64,000 nucleotides of DNA, from NCBI GenBank assembly GCA_035772405.1, contig JAYKKM010000204.1, forward strand, positions 919,501 to 983,500, read 5' to 3'. Under the pieces are notes generated by a model. It saw only the letters and a program-made list of their open reading frames with translations, made no database searches and was not told the origin of the DNA. How positions within the stretch are numbered: position 1 is the stretch's first letter; each line of letters opens with the position of its first letter. The stretch is from Chrysogorgia sp. JL179-B06 (lineage: Eukaryota; Cnidaria; Anthozoa; Scleralcyonacea; Chrysogorgiidae). The translations under genes and the position numbers were made by a program. Below are positions 1 through 10,317 of the stretch, one piece after another.

Positions 1-1882
1 CATTTTGATCAACAGGTTTTCTTTTCCTAAAAAATAGCTTGTCAATAAGGACTTGCTTCAACTGGGTTGAACTACTGGAGCAATCGACTGCTACAGATGA
101 ATTTATAGGCTCTTCACTATGGGGCGTACCTGTATTGCTGGAATGAGTCAAATTAAAAGAATTATTCAAAACATCTTCAGCATCATTAGTGGCGATCATT
201 TCAAAAGTAACATGAGGAAATAACGGCTTCATTACGAAGTGTTCTTGACTCAAAGGAATAGTGGCGTTTTCTTTCGGCTGACAAAGGGCAACAAAATGAT
301 TTTTCTTGTTGGGAATAACTGTTGTTCTAAGATATCCTATGGGCATGACAGCACATCGGAAAATATGTATTCTCTCACTAATATTATTCTCTGCTGCTTC
401 TCTTGGGAAAATGGTGCAATAAAAAAAAAGGGCAAGAGAATCTATTTCTTCTACAACCTGGGTATCACTGGATTCTTCGTGAGTATGTACTTCAGTAGTT
501 GGAATCGGATAGTATGATTCAATAGGAAGTTGAAGCACACTCGAAAGAGAAAACATGCATAAAAATGACGAGTATTCGTGGTTACGAGCATTGTTACGGG
601 CTTCTGCAAAGATAGCCTTCGAAGGATCATCCTTTCTCACCGATTTTAATGCAAAATCTGACAAGCACATAGCAAAAGCATTTCCCCTACATTTAAATGC
701 ACCTTTATTATGTTGTTGAGCAACCAAAGGGTGATCAGAATAAAATTGAGCATTTCTGTAAAGCTCAATGCTGGTTAGGCACCGAAGGTAAATCGCCATG
801 GTCTCATAACCACATAATGCAATAGAACATGCATTATAAAGGCAATTGCCATCTCCTGTAGTTCTAAAGGTAATCAAGAGATAGGCACATTTGTAATACT
901 GTACATGTACATAGTCAGGGCCAGAATAGATATCTAGGCAATTTGGTTCAATCATCAGGTCTGTTGTCCTGACTATGATAGCACAAATTTTGCATAACAG
1001 CATACATGTAAATATATGGTTCTTCTGTCAATACTGAATACTTTTATAAATAAATAAATAAATAAATAAAATCATTCATTATAATACTATTACTGTCTCA
1101 GTTTAACTAGGCAAAAACAAATAAGCAAAGCTATAGACATAATATTATAAAAATAAATAATACTATTTATTATTAGGTTATAGAGAATATTAACCATTCG
1201 AATTGGGAATCGATTTGGACATTGTACTTATACTAGTAGAGTAAGAAAGAGTGAAAGACTAAGAATTATATTGCACAATTTTCCCCAATGTTTATAATTT
1301 AAATGTCACTCGATGACAGCACTGAGTGTCTGACTAGTATAATAACATGAACATGAAACCGGTTCATATAACAACACTACAGCATAACATTTATAACAGC
1401 TCAGTCAGTCGGCTGAGCATTTTCGAAAGCTATTTATTAATTTATAGCATATCAGAATGTTCAAGTCAGATTGAAGTCGTTGAACACTGTAAAAAATAAT
1501 ATAAAGCAGACTTATTTCGTTTTAATCAAATGAATCAATACGCTATTAAAACTTATACGGACAGATCACTCATTAGCATATTCGACATTTAGTGCATATG
1601 ATAATATTAGTAGAGCTACTTAAAATATTTATTATTCATGAACTTACCTCACTGGTTGCTGATTTAAATTCCACGCTTCCTGGTTGCGAGGGAACTGTAT
1701 CTTCGCAAAATTGCATAGAGAAACACGCATATTGGCACCGATTTTCGTCTCAAATTCGGCTTTAAGTAACTTCTCGCAATCGCGCTTAAGAAGGGGAGTA
1801 ATCTACTCGCCTTTTCCACCGACGAATAACTTGTATTATCCAAGACACACAGTAGCTGTTGTAGAACATTGTTGAATGCCAT
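1..1882 (-). CDS. OTU-like cysteine protease-type gene, two exons, 3' end outside window
   Basis: Exon 1 is 1882-1648, from an ATG to a strong donor (GTAAGT at 1647-1642). Exon 2 starts at 968 after a CAG acceptor, joins in phase and stays open to the window edge. Exon 2 encodes an OTU/vertnin-like domain: GDGNCLYNACS supplies the expected Asp and catalytic Cys, LTSIELYRNAQFY follows, and KNHFVAL holds the candidate His. A Ser/Thr-rich tail comes next (STQLKQVL). Known family members cleave ubiquitin linkages, but in invertebrates such domains also occur in multicopy, transposon-associated genes, so a host enzyme is not proven. The exon 1 frame breaks once at a four-C run (1793-1796 on the plus strand); with one more C the frame would run from ATG to donor. 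The splice sites are my prediction. Confidence 0.7.
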
Positions 1883-1984
1883 GGTTAAAACAGAGTTGCG
1901 CTCGACTAGAGTCGTGGCTTGTAAACTTGGATAAATCACACCATCGACATGGCATAATCATACTTAGGTCCTCAGATAGGCCAC

Positions 1985-2500
1985 GGCCGATACAGTCCAC
2001 TATATCGGAATGTATCAGAAAGTGGCGTTTTGATTGGTTTGATACAGTCTATGACGATTTGACTGTATCGGAATGTGTGCGATACAGTTACTATAAATAG
2101 CACAACTGTATCCGTCGGAAGGTCATCAGTAAAACATCGCCATTAAGAATCGAGACGGCTTCGAGCGCGCATTTTGCGCGATGTAAAGGAACATGTTGGT
2201 AGGAATGCGATTACGGACAATTTTCGCGGGCTCGAATTTCAAGACACGAATTCGTCTCGCGCTGAAATTAATGATCGTAGAATTGGACCGCAGAAGCGAT
2301 TTTAAACCAACTTCGAAAAATAAAATTGCGCACATCAAAGATATTGAAAATGATGTAATTGTTTGGAAAAAGGTACTCCTGCGAAATTTAATATTCGAAT
2401 TTTAATTTATTTTAATTATAATTAGATTATTAGTTAAAATCTGACTGTATCGTGTCTGACTGTATCGTGTGATACAGTCTAGATCCGCCACTGCACCAAT
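1985..2500. repeat. Module framed by repeated GATACAGT/ACTGTATC octamers, possible non-autonomous element
   Basis: The octamer GATACAGT or its complement occurs about eight times in this half kilobase, in a left cluster (about 1990-2110) and a right cluster (about 2443-2480). A TATAAATA box lies just after the left cluster at about 2089. The right edge reads CTAGATCCGCCACTG, whose complement CAGTGGCGGATCTAG looks like a DNA-transposon terminus. The interior contains short open stretches on both strands but nothing I recognise. Clustered subterminal octamers are typical of transposase-binding arrays; a promoter with repeated operators is the alternative. I could not fix a target duplication. 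Confidence 0.4.
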
Positions 2501-2994
2501 TAATTACTTACAGGGGCAGATCTAGGGGTCGTCAAATCAGTTGTGCGACTGAAGTAAAAATTGCAGAGTTAATGAAAAAAATTAAATTATACTCCAGTTA
2601 TCTACAGCGGCCAGCAGAGTTATTAATATTCCAGTTAAGTTTTATGCTCCGGCAGAGTTTCTGTAAAGTAATGTTACTCAGTCAAGAAACAGCGGTCTTC
2701 CGCATCAGTTTCGACGGATCTGAGTCAGAATCCAGCTATCTGATTGGTGGATACGCTCATCTCCATGGATACGACCATTTGCAACGGATCTGTGGGGAGT
2801 TTTGACGGATTTACACAATCAGGGGCTCTATATGAGTCTTCTGATTGGACAATTTAAAAAAATTCTACACTGTTATTGGCTAATATTTTCGCATACTGCA
2901 TGATTATACAGCCTTCTGGTCGCTGCCTTGAACGCGAAAGTTCAATATTCGAAGGTCTACCTGAGAAAGTTAAAAGAGCGAATTTGAACCAGCG
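2501..2994. other. Non-coding; possible hAT-type left end
   Basis: No gene is visible. At about 2512 the sequence CAGGGGCAGATCTAGGGG resembles a hAT-type terminal repeat, which would fit the plus-strand hAT relic that follows. No matching right end can be seen because that relic is cut off by a LINE near 4943. Confidence 0.25.
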
Positions 2995-3236
2995 ATGTCT
3001 CATAACATTTACGACAATGTCCAGTGCGCATTTGCGGCAAACGATTTAGATTCTCTAGAACGTTTGTATGCGGACCGTGAGAAGAAGGTCAACGCTTCAC
3101 GGACGAGTTCTGTTGAAGAGCTATTGAGCGCCATCAACAACACGAGTAGAAGCCTCGGTAGAAATTTTTGTGCAGAGAGCTACATCCCGAAGTATGTTCA
3201 AGATCGGAAAAACAAGGCTTGCACTGCAATAAGGTA
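2995..3236 (+). CDS. Possible first exon of the OTU/hAT relic, unknown domain
   Basis: An ATG opens an 80-codon frame (MSHNIYDNVQCAFAANDLDS...) that is acidic and basic without a recognisable domain. It ends at AATAAG followed by GTAGAG, a plausible splice donor. The next recognisable coding sequence on the same strand is the OTU-like exon that follows an acceptor at about 3945, so this may be the N-terminal exon of that gene. The link is inferred from strand, order and splice signals only. Confidence 0.35.
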
Positions 3237-3944
3237 GAGAAATTTATGCTTTTATAGTCATATATTTTTAGTTTTGAAAGTGTATTAACCAGGCATCAAG
3301 CTGTGCGCCGTGTTATTGATAGTCTGGCACATTTTAATATTCGCTATACTGTATTAGCATAATTCTGCAGTCAAAAAGTTAAAAGTTATTAATATTTAAA
3401 TCGTATACCGCATTGTAAGCATTTGTTCATTCTCATGTTAGTGAAGGATTTTATTTAAGATCTCTTTATATTTATTAATCGATTCACACGACATATATGG
3501 CATTGTTTGTTAGACTTTGGTTACAGGTAATATAGACGCTTAGACCGCATGGTCTGGTGTAACATGCTCATGTGAAATAGCTATACAATACGACAATAGA
3601 TAAGCATATTGACTGGTAGCCTGTCTGGTGTAAACTACAATCAGTGACAAAAAAACCTGGGACACACCAAATGAATCGATTTTTTTACCAAAATGTTTTA
3701 ACTTTACCCCTTGAACCCCCCTCCCCCCTTTTCAATATTGTACTAATCGGTTGAGAAACAAACAGCAATGGTACGATGAAATAGAAATGTGTTTTTCTTT
3801 ATCCAACATTGAATAGGGGGCAAGGGGGAGTAATGAATATATTCAGTGAAGTGTCCCAATAATAATGTCACTGATTGTAGTTTGTTAATATTTGACTTAA
3901 TATCTTGTTAATATTTGACTAAATGAATATCTGGGTGTTTTTTT
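3237..3944. other. Intron-like, no gene seen
   Basis: AT-rich sequence with no open frame of note. I looked for the missing OTU catalytic segment (a GDGNC-like motif) and did not find it. The stretch ends in a polypyrimidine run and AG at about 3945. Confidence 0.4.
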
Positions 3945-4470
3945 AGATCTGAGGCTTTGGTACTGGTAGGTGACAACAGTCTAGTGCAAACGTTGAGAGC
4001 CTTGACCTCAATTGAGCTTTTTGTCAACACTCCTGCTTTTCATCTGCTATAGATGAGCATGCGGAGTACTTCAGCAAAAGTATTAATCTTTTACCTATGT
4101 CTGTTTCTGAACAGAGTTTAGACACAGGTTTGACCAAAGATGACTTGGTTAAACAGGAGGCCATTTTAAATTGTAATGATAGGAAGTGGTCATCATTTCT
4201 TTGTATTCTAGGTCTGTCTTCTGTTGTACATATAAACATTTTTACGTATTACCCTGATTGTGGAGCGCAAAGGTTTAAACTTCTATTTAACCGCATGGTT
4301 CAGCCACGCTTAAATGCTAAGAAAGGTTTAGATAACCTTCATATTTTATTCTGTTACGACGAAGGTACTATGTAACCTGGAGAAACCTTTCAGTCCAATC
4401 ACTTTGTTCCTCTTCTTTTTCATCCTCATCAGCAGAAACGAAAATCTGCAGCTAACTCCCATTCTCTCTA
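3945..4470 (+). pseudogene. OTU/vertnin-like domain relic
   Basis: After a T-rich AG acceptor the frame reads GDNSLVQTLRALTSIELFVN, the region that follows the catalytic Cys in the OTU-like family, and TSIEL is shared with the minus-strand OTU gene at the left edge. The frame shifts once at TTTT (about 4035), continues through NCNDRKWSSFLCILGLSSVV, meets a stop at 4373, and continues with a QSNHFVPLLF stretch that matches the His motif region. The catalytic GDGNC segment is absent. This is a broken copy and probably the N-terminal part of the hAT protein that follows. Confidence 0.6.
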
Positions 4471-4945
4471 AGAAAGTGGCAGAAAAACCCACTGTGAATC
4501 CAACATTTCACAAGGCACCTAATGATACATTTTCTTCTCCTGCAGCACTTGCCATTCAACAGCTTAGTAAACCTAGCACTTCAGTTAGTGTTAATAAACC
4601 ACAAAGCACTAGTACTCCTCATTCAACCTCTGAGGAAAAATCTAATTATATTAATAATTTTGATGTTGCCTTGTAGTTTGTAATTTAATTAGAAATGTAT
4701 TTAGGCCAGACAAGCAATATAATTTCCCTAAGACTAATGGTAGGAAATTTCAATTTAATTGGCTAGAATTATATTCCTGGCTTTGCTATTCACCTTCTAA
4801 AGATGGTGCATATTGTTTATCATGTGTGTTATTTGGAGATCGCTTTCCTGGTAAAGCTAGCAAAATCCGCAAATTGTTCTCTGAACCCCATCGCCATTGG
4901 AACGATGCTGCATCTACTTTCAAACGTACCGGGCATCAGGAGGGG
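4404..4945 (+). pseudogene. hAT-type transposase N-terminal relic with TTF-like zinc finger
   Basis: A Ser/Thr-rich linker (ALAIQQLSKPSTSVSVNKPQ) is followed, after a one-base break at about 4675, by FPKTNGRKFQFNWLELYSWL and then CYSPSKDGAYCLSCVLFGDR. This is the pattern of the TTF-type zinc finger at the N-terminus of hAT/ZMYM-like transposases. The frame is lost at about 4943, where the 3' tail of a minus-strand LINE begins, so the catalytic domain is missing. Being collinear with the OTU segment, it suggests an OTU-hAT fusion protein. The family is recognised by eye; the fusion is inference. Confidence 0.6.
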
Positions 4946-6657
4946 AAGATAGATAGAAAACTTTATTTATACACGCTGACCCCATCAACAGAAGCTGATT
5001 TCCATGGGGGGCGTGTATGCAAAAATATACAGATAAAAATTATATGTATTAGATAAAATCTAAGTTACTAACTAGTATACAGTAATCTATATTTACAGGT
5101 ACAGTACTTCAAAGTTGCATTTACTATCAATCAATGTGAGCAGCGATTTTCTTTCGAAAGGGATTTGCTCTCTCTAATTTCTTTTGGAATAGAATTCCAA
5201 AGGTGTGCTCCGTCAAACATGAAACTTTTTTTCATATTATTAGTACGCGGTTGTGGTAAACAAAGGCTACTTGAAATGTCCAGAAGGTGATACTTTGTTT
5301 TCTCACCTTTATATGTGAAAAGATTAGTGAGTGACTTAGGACCCATTTTATTTAATAATTTGTACATTATTTTTACTTTCCCTTTCTTTCTTTCTGTTTT
5401 AAGTGGCTTCCAGCCCAATGCTTGCAGAGCAACAGAATTATCTGTGTCATTGTTCATATTCATAATAATCCGAGCAGCTGTATTTTGGAGTCTTTTTTAT
5501 TGTGTTTCGCCAAACACATCCCACACTTCACAGCAGTAATCGAAGTAATGGCCGAACAATAGCATTATACACAGAAAGAAAGCTTATCAGCAAATTCTTT
5601 CAGTCGTCTAAGAGCCGATATACCGGATGTTATTTTCTTGCAAACATTCTCAGTGTTACTACTCCAAGATAAATGCTGGTCAATTGTCACTCCAAGAGTT
5701 TTGGATTCATAAACTTGTTTAACTGATTCGTTCTCAATTTTAACATTTAGTTTCAAATTTGAAATACTTCTAAACATTTGTTTAGAACCAATTAACATAA
5801 ACTCTGTAAATATTTGAGAAAAGATATAGCTTGCCCTTTCATCAAATTATATTGAGAAAACTGGAGGCTTTCTTTAAGTGAAGACTACTGGGTTGAACTT
5901 TTTCCAGTGTAAATTCATATACCACTCAGTATTGTACAGTCCAGTAATGCTGTGACTGTAGAGTGAAATTTTCGAAAACCAAATTGACAATCGCTTAGAT
6001 GTCCAAATTTAGTTAAATAATTATATAGTTGATCATATAGAATTTGTTCCATAATTTTGCTAATGGCTGGCAGAACTGAAATTTGGTCTGTAATTTCCAG
6101 GCACGTTTCGTTGGCCATTTTTATAAAGAGGTATTACTCTAGCTGTTTTCCATTCATCAGGGAAAAGGGATAAAGTAATAGCCTGATTGAATATGTATGT
6201 CAATGAATCTGAAATGGTAGGTGCAGCTATTTTAATAATTTTACAAGAAATCTTATCAACTCCAGTAGCTTTATTGCTGGAGAGACAAAGTAAGAGATGG
6301 TAGACCTCCTTGACAGTGACTGGCTGGAATGCAGCGAATTCTGATTTAGCATTTTCAATATACGTTTCAAAGTTGAAATTTGACGAATCAATTTTGCTAG
6401 CTAGATCAGGGCCAATATTTGAAAAATAATCATTAAAGCCCTCTGCAATATCTTTGGTATGTGTCAAGCTATTTTCATCTAATTTTAACTCATTTACTAC
6501 TGTTGGTTTGCTTTGTCTACCTAATATATTGTTTATAGTTTTCCACGCCTCTTTAGGGTTGTGTTTTTTTACCAGCAATTTAGTGGAGTAATAATCTTTT
6601 TTGGCATTTTTAGCTGAATATTAACTTTGTTTCTTGTTGTTTTATAATTTAACCAGT
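4946..6657 (-). mobile_element. CR1/L2-like LINE (type A), 5'-truncated, internally deleted
   Basis: Read on the minus strand it begins near 6657. It encodes an endonuclease-RT linker and RT N-terminus (NNILGRQSKPTVVNEL, then SSNKATGVDKISCKIIK and FPDEWKTARVIPLYKNGQRN, 6578-6060), continues in another frame (SDCQFGFRKFHSTVTALLD, 6118-5930), then skips the catalytic core and resumes at LGVTIDQHLSWSSNTENVCK (5798-5570) and the C-terminal domain (5463-5131). The 3' end is TTTATTTATACACGCTGACC on the plus strand followed by a GATA microsatellite, the same tail as the copy at 24960-25968. Loss of the catalytic FADD region and several frameshifts mean it is dead. Confidence 0.75.
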
Positions 6658-6659
6658 CT

Positions 6660-9430
6660 ATCTCTAGGTTTGTGACATCGTTACAGACAACAAACTACAA
6701 TGGATATGAAATTATCCGTAAGGATAGAAATAGACATGGTGGTGGTGTAGCTATGTACATCAGAGATTCAATTAACTATAAACATAGGTCTGATCTAGAT
6801 CACGAAGGTCTAGAGATCATAACTGCTGAAATTTTTAAACCTAAAGCTAAGTCTTTCATTATCAGCTCGTGGTATCGGCCACCAGCTATGACACTTAGGT
6901 AATTGACAAATACGAAGAGTGTGTCAGAAAAATGAGTCTGAGAACAAAGAAATTGTCTTGATAGGACACTTTAATTGTGATTGGACGCATTACAAAAGTA
7001 ACAAAAGCTTATTGACCTGACAGAATTATTTGAATTTGAGCAACTGATAAAGGAAACAACAAGAGTAAGTGAAATATCAAGTACCATGATTGACTTGGCT
7101 TTCAGCAACAGACCTGAGCTTATAGTTGAACTAGCATTGAGCATATTGGAATAAGTAACCATAGCCAAATTATTGTTACCACAAAAATATCAATTCCAAG
7201 AAAAGAACCGAAAATTGTTAAAACTAGACAGTTTAAAAATTATAATGTAAACGCCTTTAGGGCAGACTTCTTGATATTATGAGATTCTTCAGACAATATC
7301 AAGTGGGGAGACGGACCCAACTGCTCTATGGCGGGAGTGGAAAACAAATTGTTTATATGTAGCTGATATACACGCACCATCGGTAACTCGTAAGGTTAGA
7401 AGTGAGTATGCTCCTTGGCTTACAGATGCAATAAAAAGTATATGTATGAGATTTTTTAAAGAAAAAGGCCATAAAACAAGGTCAACATATACACATCAAG
7501 CATTCAAAAGAGCAAGAAATGATTTAAACAAACTGAATTACTATATGAATGCTCTTAACAATAATATAAAAAATCCAAAGGAGATGTGGAAAACAATCAA
7601 CAAATTGACAAATAAGAAATCTAAAACTACTCATGTAACTGAAGTAAGTGTCGATGGTAAGGTTATTACGGAATCTCGAGAAATTGCACATACCTTCAAT
7701 TACATTTTTTAGTGAGATTGGTACCCAAGCTGTTCTAAGTTTGAGATTCAAACCGTTACAACAGCAGAAGTATTCAAGTCTATTTCCGCAATTAAAGTTA
7801 CTAAAGCATCAGGACGGGATCTCACCCAAAATGTTGAAGGATTCGGCCGACATTATAGCCTATACCCTGACCATTATTTTCAATCAATATTGACTGGTAC
7901 TTTTCCAGATGATCTAAAAGTCGCAATTATCGCACCAATATTTAAATCAGAGAACAAAACACAAACTACTAACTATAGGCCAATTTCTTTCTATCAGTAG
8001 TGGCAAAGTTATTTGAAGGGCTGATTTCAAATCAGCTTATTGTGTATCTGGAGGCCAATGACATACTCTCTCAGGAGCAAGCTGGGTTTATAAAGAACTA
8101 CTCCACACAAACATCTCCTTGCTACCACTAATAATTGGTTAATTAATATGGACAAATGATACTTAAATGGAGTGATCTTTCTGGACCTTAAAAAAGCTTT
8201 TGACTGTGTAAACCATGACTGTGTAAAAATGGCTCTTTATGGCTTCAGTGAACACACGCTGGATTGGTTTACATCATACCTTTCTAATAGAATCCAAATT
8301 TGCTAAGTCGAACAAGTCTTATCAAAACAAGAAATTATCAAATGTGGAGTCCCACACGGCTCCACTTTAGGGCCTTTGTTATTCTTCATATATATTAATG
8401 ATTTGCCAAATTGTCTTCTGCAATCTACTGCCAGTATGTTCGCTGATGATACAAATGTAATGACAAAAGGAAAGTCAGTTGTTGAAATTGAAAATATATT
8501 AAATATAGATTTAGATAAGATTCATCAATGGTTGTTGGCAAATAAATTAACCTTAAATAAGGAGAAAACTGAGTATATGATCATTGTCTCAAGACAAAGA
8601 CTTGCAACTGCAGATAATGACCCAAATATAAAACTAGGGGAAACTCATATTAAAATAGTAAGACAGACAAAGACATTGGGTATTATTGTCGATGAACAAC
8701 TTTTATGGAAAGACCATGTCAATAATGTTGTTACTAAAGCTTCGAAAGGAATCGGTATGCTTCGTCGCATGAAAAAGTTTGTTCCGAAACCAATATTGAT
8801 AAATGTGTACAATGCTGTAGTTCTGCAACATTTTGACTATTGTAGTCTCGTTTGGGACAATTGTAGTATTGGTCTACAAGAAAAATTGCAAAAAATGCGA
8901 AATAGGGCAGCAAGAGTCATTACTGGAAGATCATATGATGTGCCATCAGCGAACGTGCTGGGGGAATTAGGGTGGAAATCGTTGGAAGACAGAAGGAAAT
9001 ATAATAAATTATTATTTATGCATTAGCATGACCAGCATGTTTAGTGTTAACAACAATTCAATATATAGTCTACGCAGTAATAACACTGACTATGCCTTAC
9101 CAAAACCAAATTTTATGAAGAAAAGTATTGCCTATTCTGGTGCTAGTCTGTGGAATAATCTACCAAAAGATACTGAAAGAAATAAATGCTCACTAAAGCA
9201 GTTCAAGGCAATTCTCTCGGGCAACTAAGTCTAAGTATTCAGTTGATGGTTTTGTAGTTTTAAATAGATTTTAGTTAAGATTATGTACATTTGTTAATTT
9301 TTTTGTCTGTTGTATATTATTTATATCATGTATATCCTGTAATTATTTAAGTAATGTATTATTAGTACAAACGGCCCCATGGAAACCAGATGCCTACGCG
9401 CTCTGAAGGGCTACCGTTTTTAAATAAGTT
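6660..9430 (+). mobile_element. CR1/L2-like LINE (type C), frameshifted
   Basis: It starts inside the endonuclease domain (IIRKDRNRHGGGVAMYIRDS, 6672-6902) and runs through the linker (KNPKEMWKTINKLTNKKSK, 7446-7712), RT motifs split over several frames (TTNYRPIS about 7970; DLKKAFDCVNHD about 8187; GVPHGSTLGPLLFFIYINDL about 8346) and the C-terminal domain. The 3' UTR ends near 9430 with CTACCGTTTTTAAATAAG. It abuts the type-A LINE head to head near 6657. Many indels separate the frames, so it is not functional. Confidence 0.75.
8376..9228 (+). pseudogene. LINE reverse transcriptase catalytic and C-terminal part
   Basis: This is the longest surviving frame of the type-C LINE, 8376-9026. It holds the RT catalytic motif SMFADDTNVM, the palm/thumb region (KTLGIIVDEQLLWKDHVNNV) and the C-terminal segment typical of CR1/L2 proteins (AVVLQHFDYCSLVWDN). 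A stop at 9026 is followed by a further short frame (9028-9228, SGASLWNNLPKD) that matches the usual end of such proteins, so one change separates it from a full C-terminus. Confidence 0.75.
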
Positions 9431-9439
9431 TAAATACAA

Positions 9440-9868
9440 ATAGAAAGGATTCCCGGTAAAAGTGGACAGCACAGTCGCGCTCCACTGGATTCGGAACCCA
9501 GGTGACTACAACAGTTCGTCAGATTATAATCCAGCATTCGATAATCCAGTAGAGGAGGAAACGTTGGTGAAGAGCAAGAATTGTAATGGAAAGGCCCAAG
9601 TTGGTTGGAGACCCTGGAAAGCTGGCCAAAGGATATTGTCACCACTACCAACGAGGCAACTCTAGCAGAAACGAAAGCGACCAAGACACTGTTTGGTATG
9701 GTAACAGATGAGTTCGACGTTCTTCTAGACAAATGGAACTATTGGAAAACATTGAGAATATGTGCATGGATAACGAGGTTCGTGTTTAACACCAGAGTAC
9801 AGCTAGAAGAGAGAAAGAAGAACCCTTTAGCAACTGAAGAGTTAGATGCACAAAGGCACTTCTGTTAA
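9440..9868 (+). pseudogene. BEL/Pao-like retroelement pol fragment
   Basis: The first frame reads VDSTVALHWIRNPGDY, matching the RNase H-like/Pao segment with its DST motif. The second, overlapping frame reads ESWPKDIVTTTNEATLAETK and then LDKWNYWKTLRICAWITRFV, the linker that precedes the integrase zinc-binding region in BEL/Pao pol. It ends with ATEELDAQRHF at 9868. No LTR, integrase or flanking repeat is visible, so it is a short relic between the LINE 3' end and the next MITE. Confidence 0.6.
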
Positions 9869-10085
9869 CGTCGAACACAGCGCGAGGGAGAAAGAAGCAA
9901 GCAGTATCCAGAACATGCCTAAAGACTGGATTAACATGGACAAAACTGAGTCAAAATTTATTTGAAAAAAAACAATATTTTAACATCGGAATTTAAACAA
10001 AATCAGTAGTTACTATATATGTATTTATATTTACATACAAATTTGTTTTCAATTTCAACTTAATTCAGTGTCAATGTCAACATCG

Positions 10086-10195
10086 GGGATATACTTCATG
10101 GTAACAATGCATATAGTCTCCCACCATATTTTACAGTTATTATTAGGGTTATGGTTAGGATTTATCCGGTCTAGTGTTACCATGAAGTATATACC
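10086..10195. mobile_element. Small hAT-like MITE with exact 8-bp target duplication
   Basis: The element starts GGGATATACTTCATGGTAAC and ends with the near-complement GTTACCATGAAGTATATACC. It is flanked on both sides by CAACATCG (10078-10085 and 10196-10203). Eight-base duplications are typical of hAT insertions. It shares the TACTTCATG terminal core with elements at 41121-41217 and 61309-61430. Confidence 0.75.
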
Positions 10196-10317
10196 CAACA
10201 TCGCTGTCTTCAAATTCGGAATCGGATGAGCTTAAGCTGTCTACACTCTCGTTGTGGGTCGCCACCTACCTATACAATCAAGTTTTGTGATTGGTTAATT
10301 AAAACAACAAAACAATA

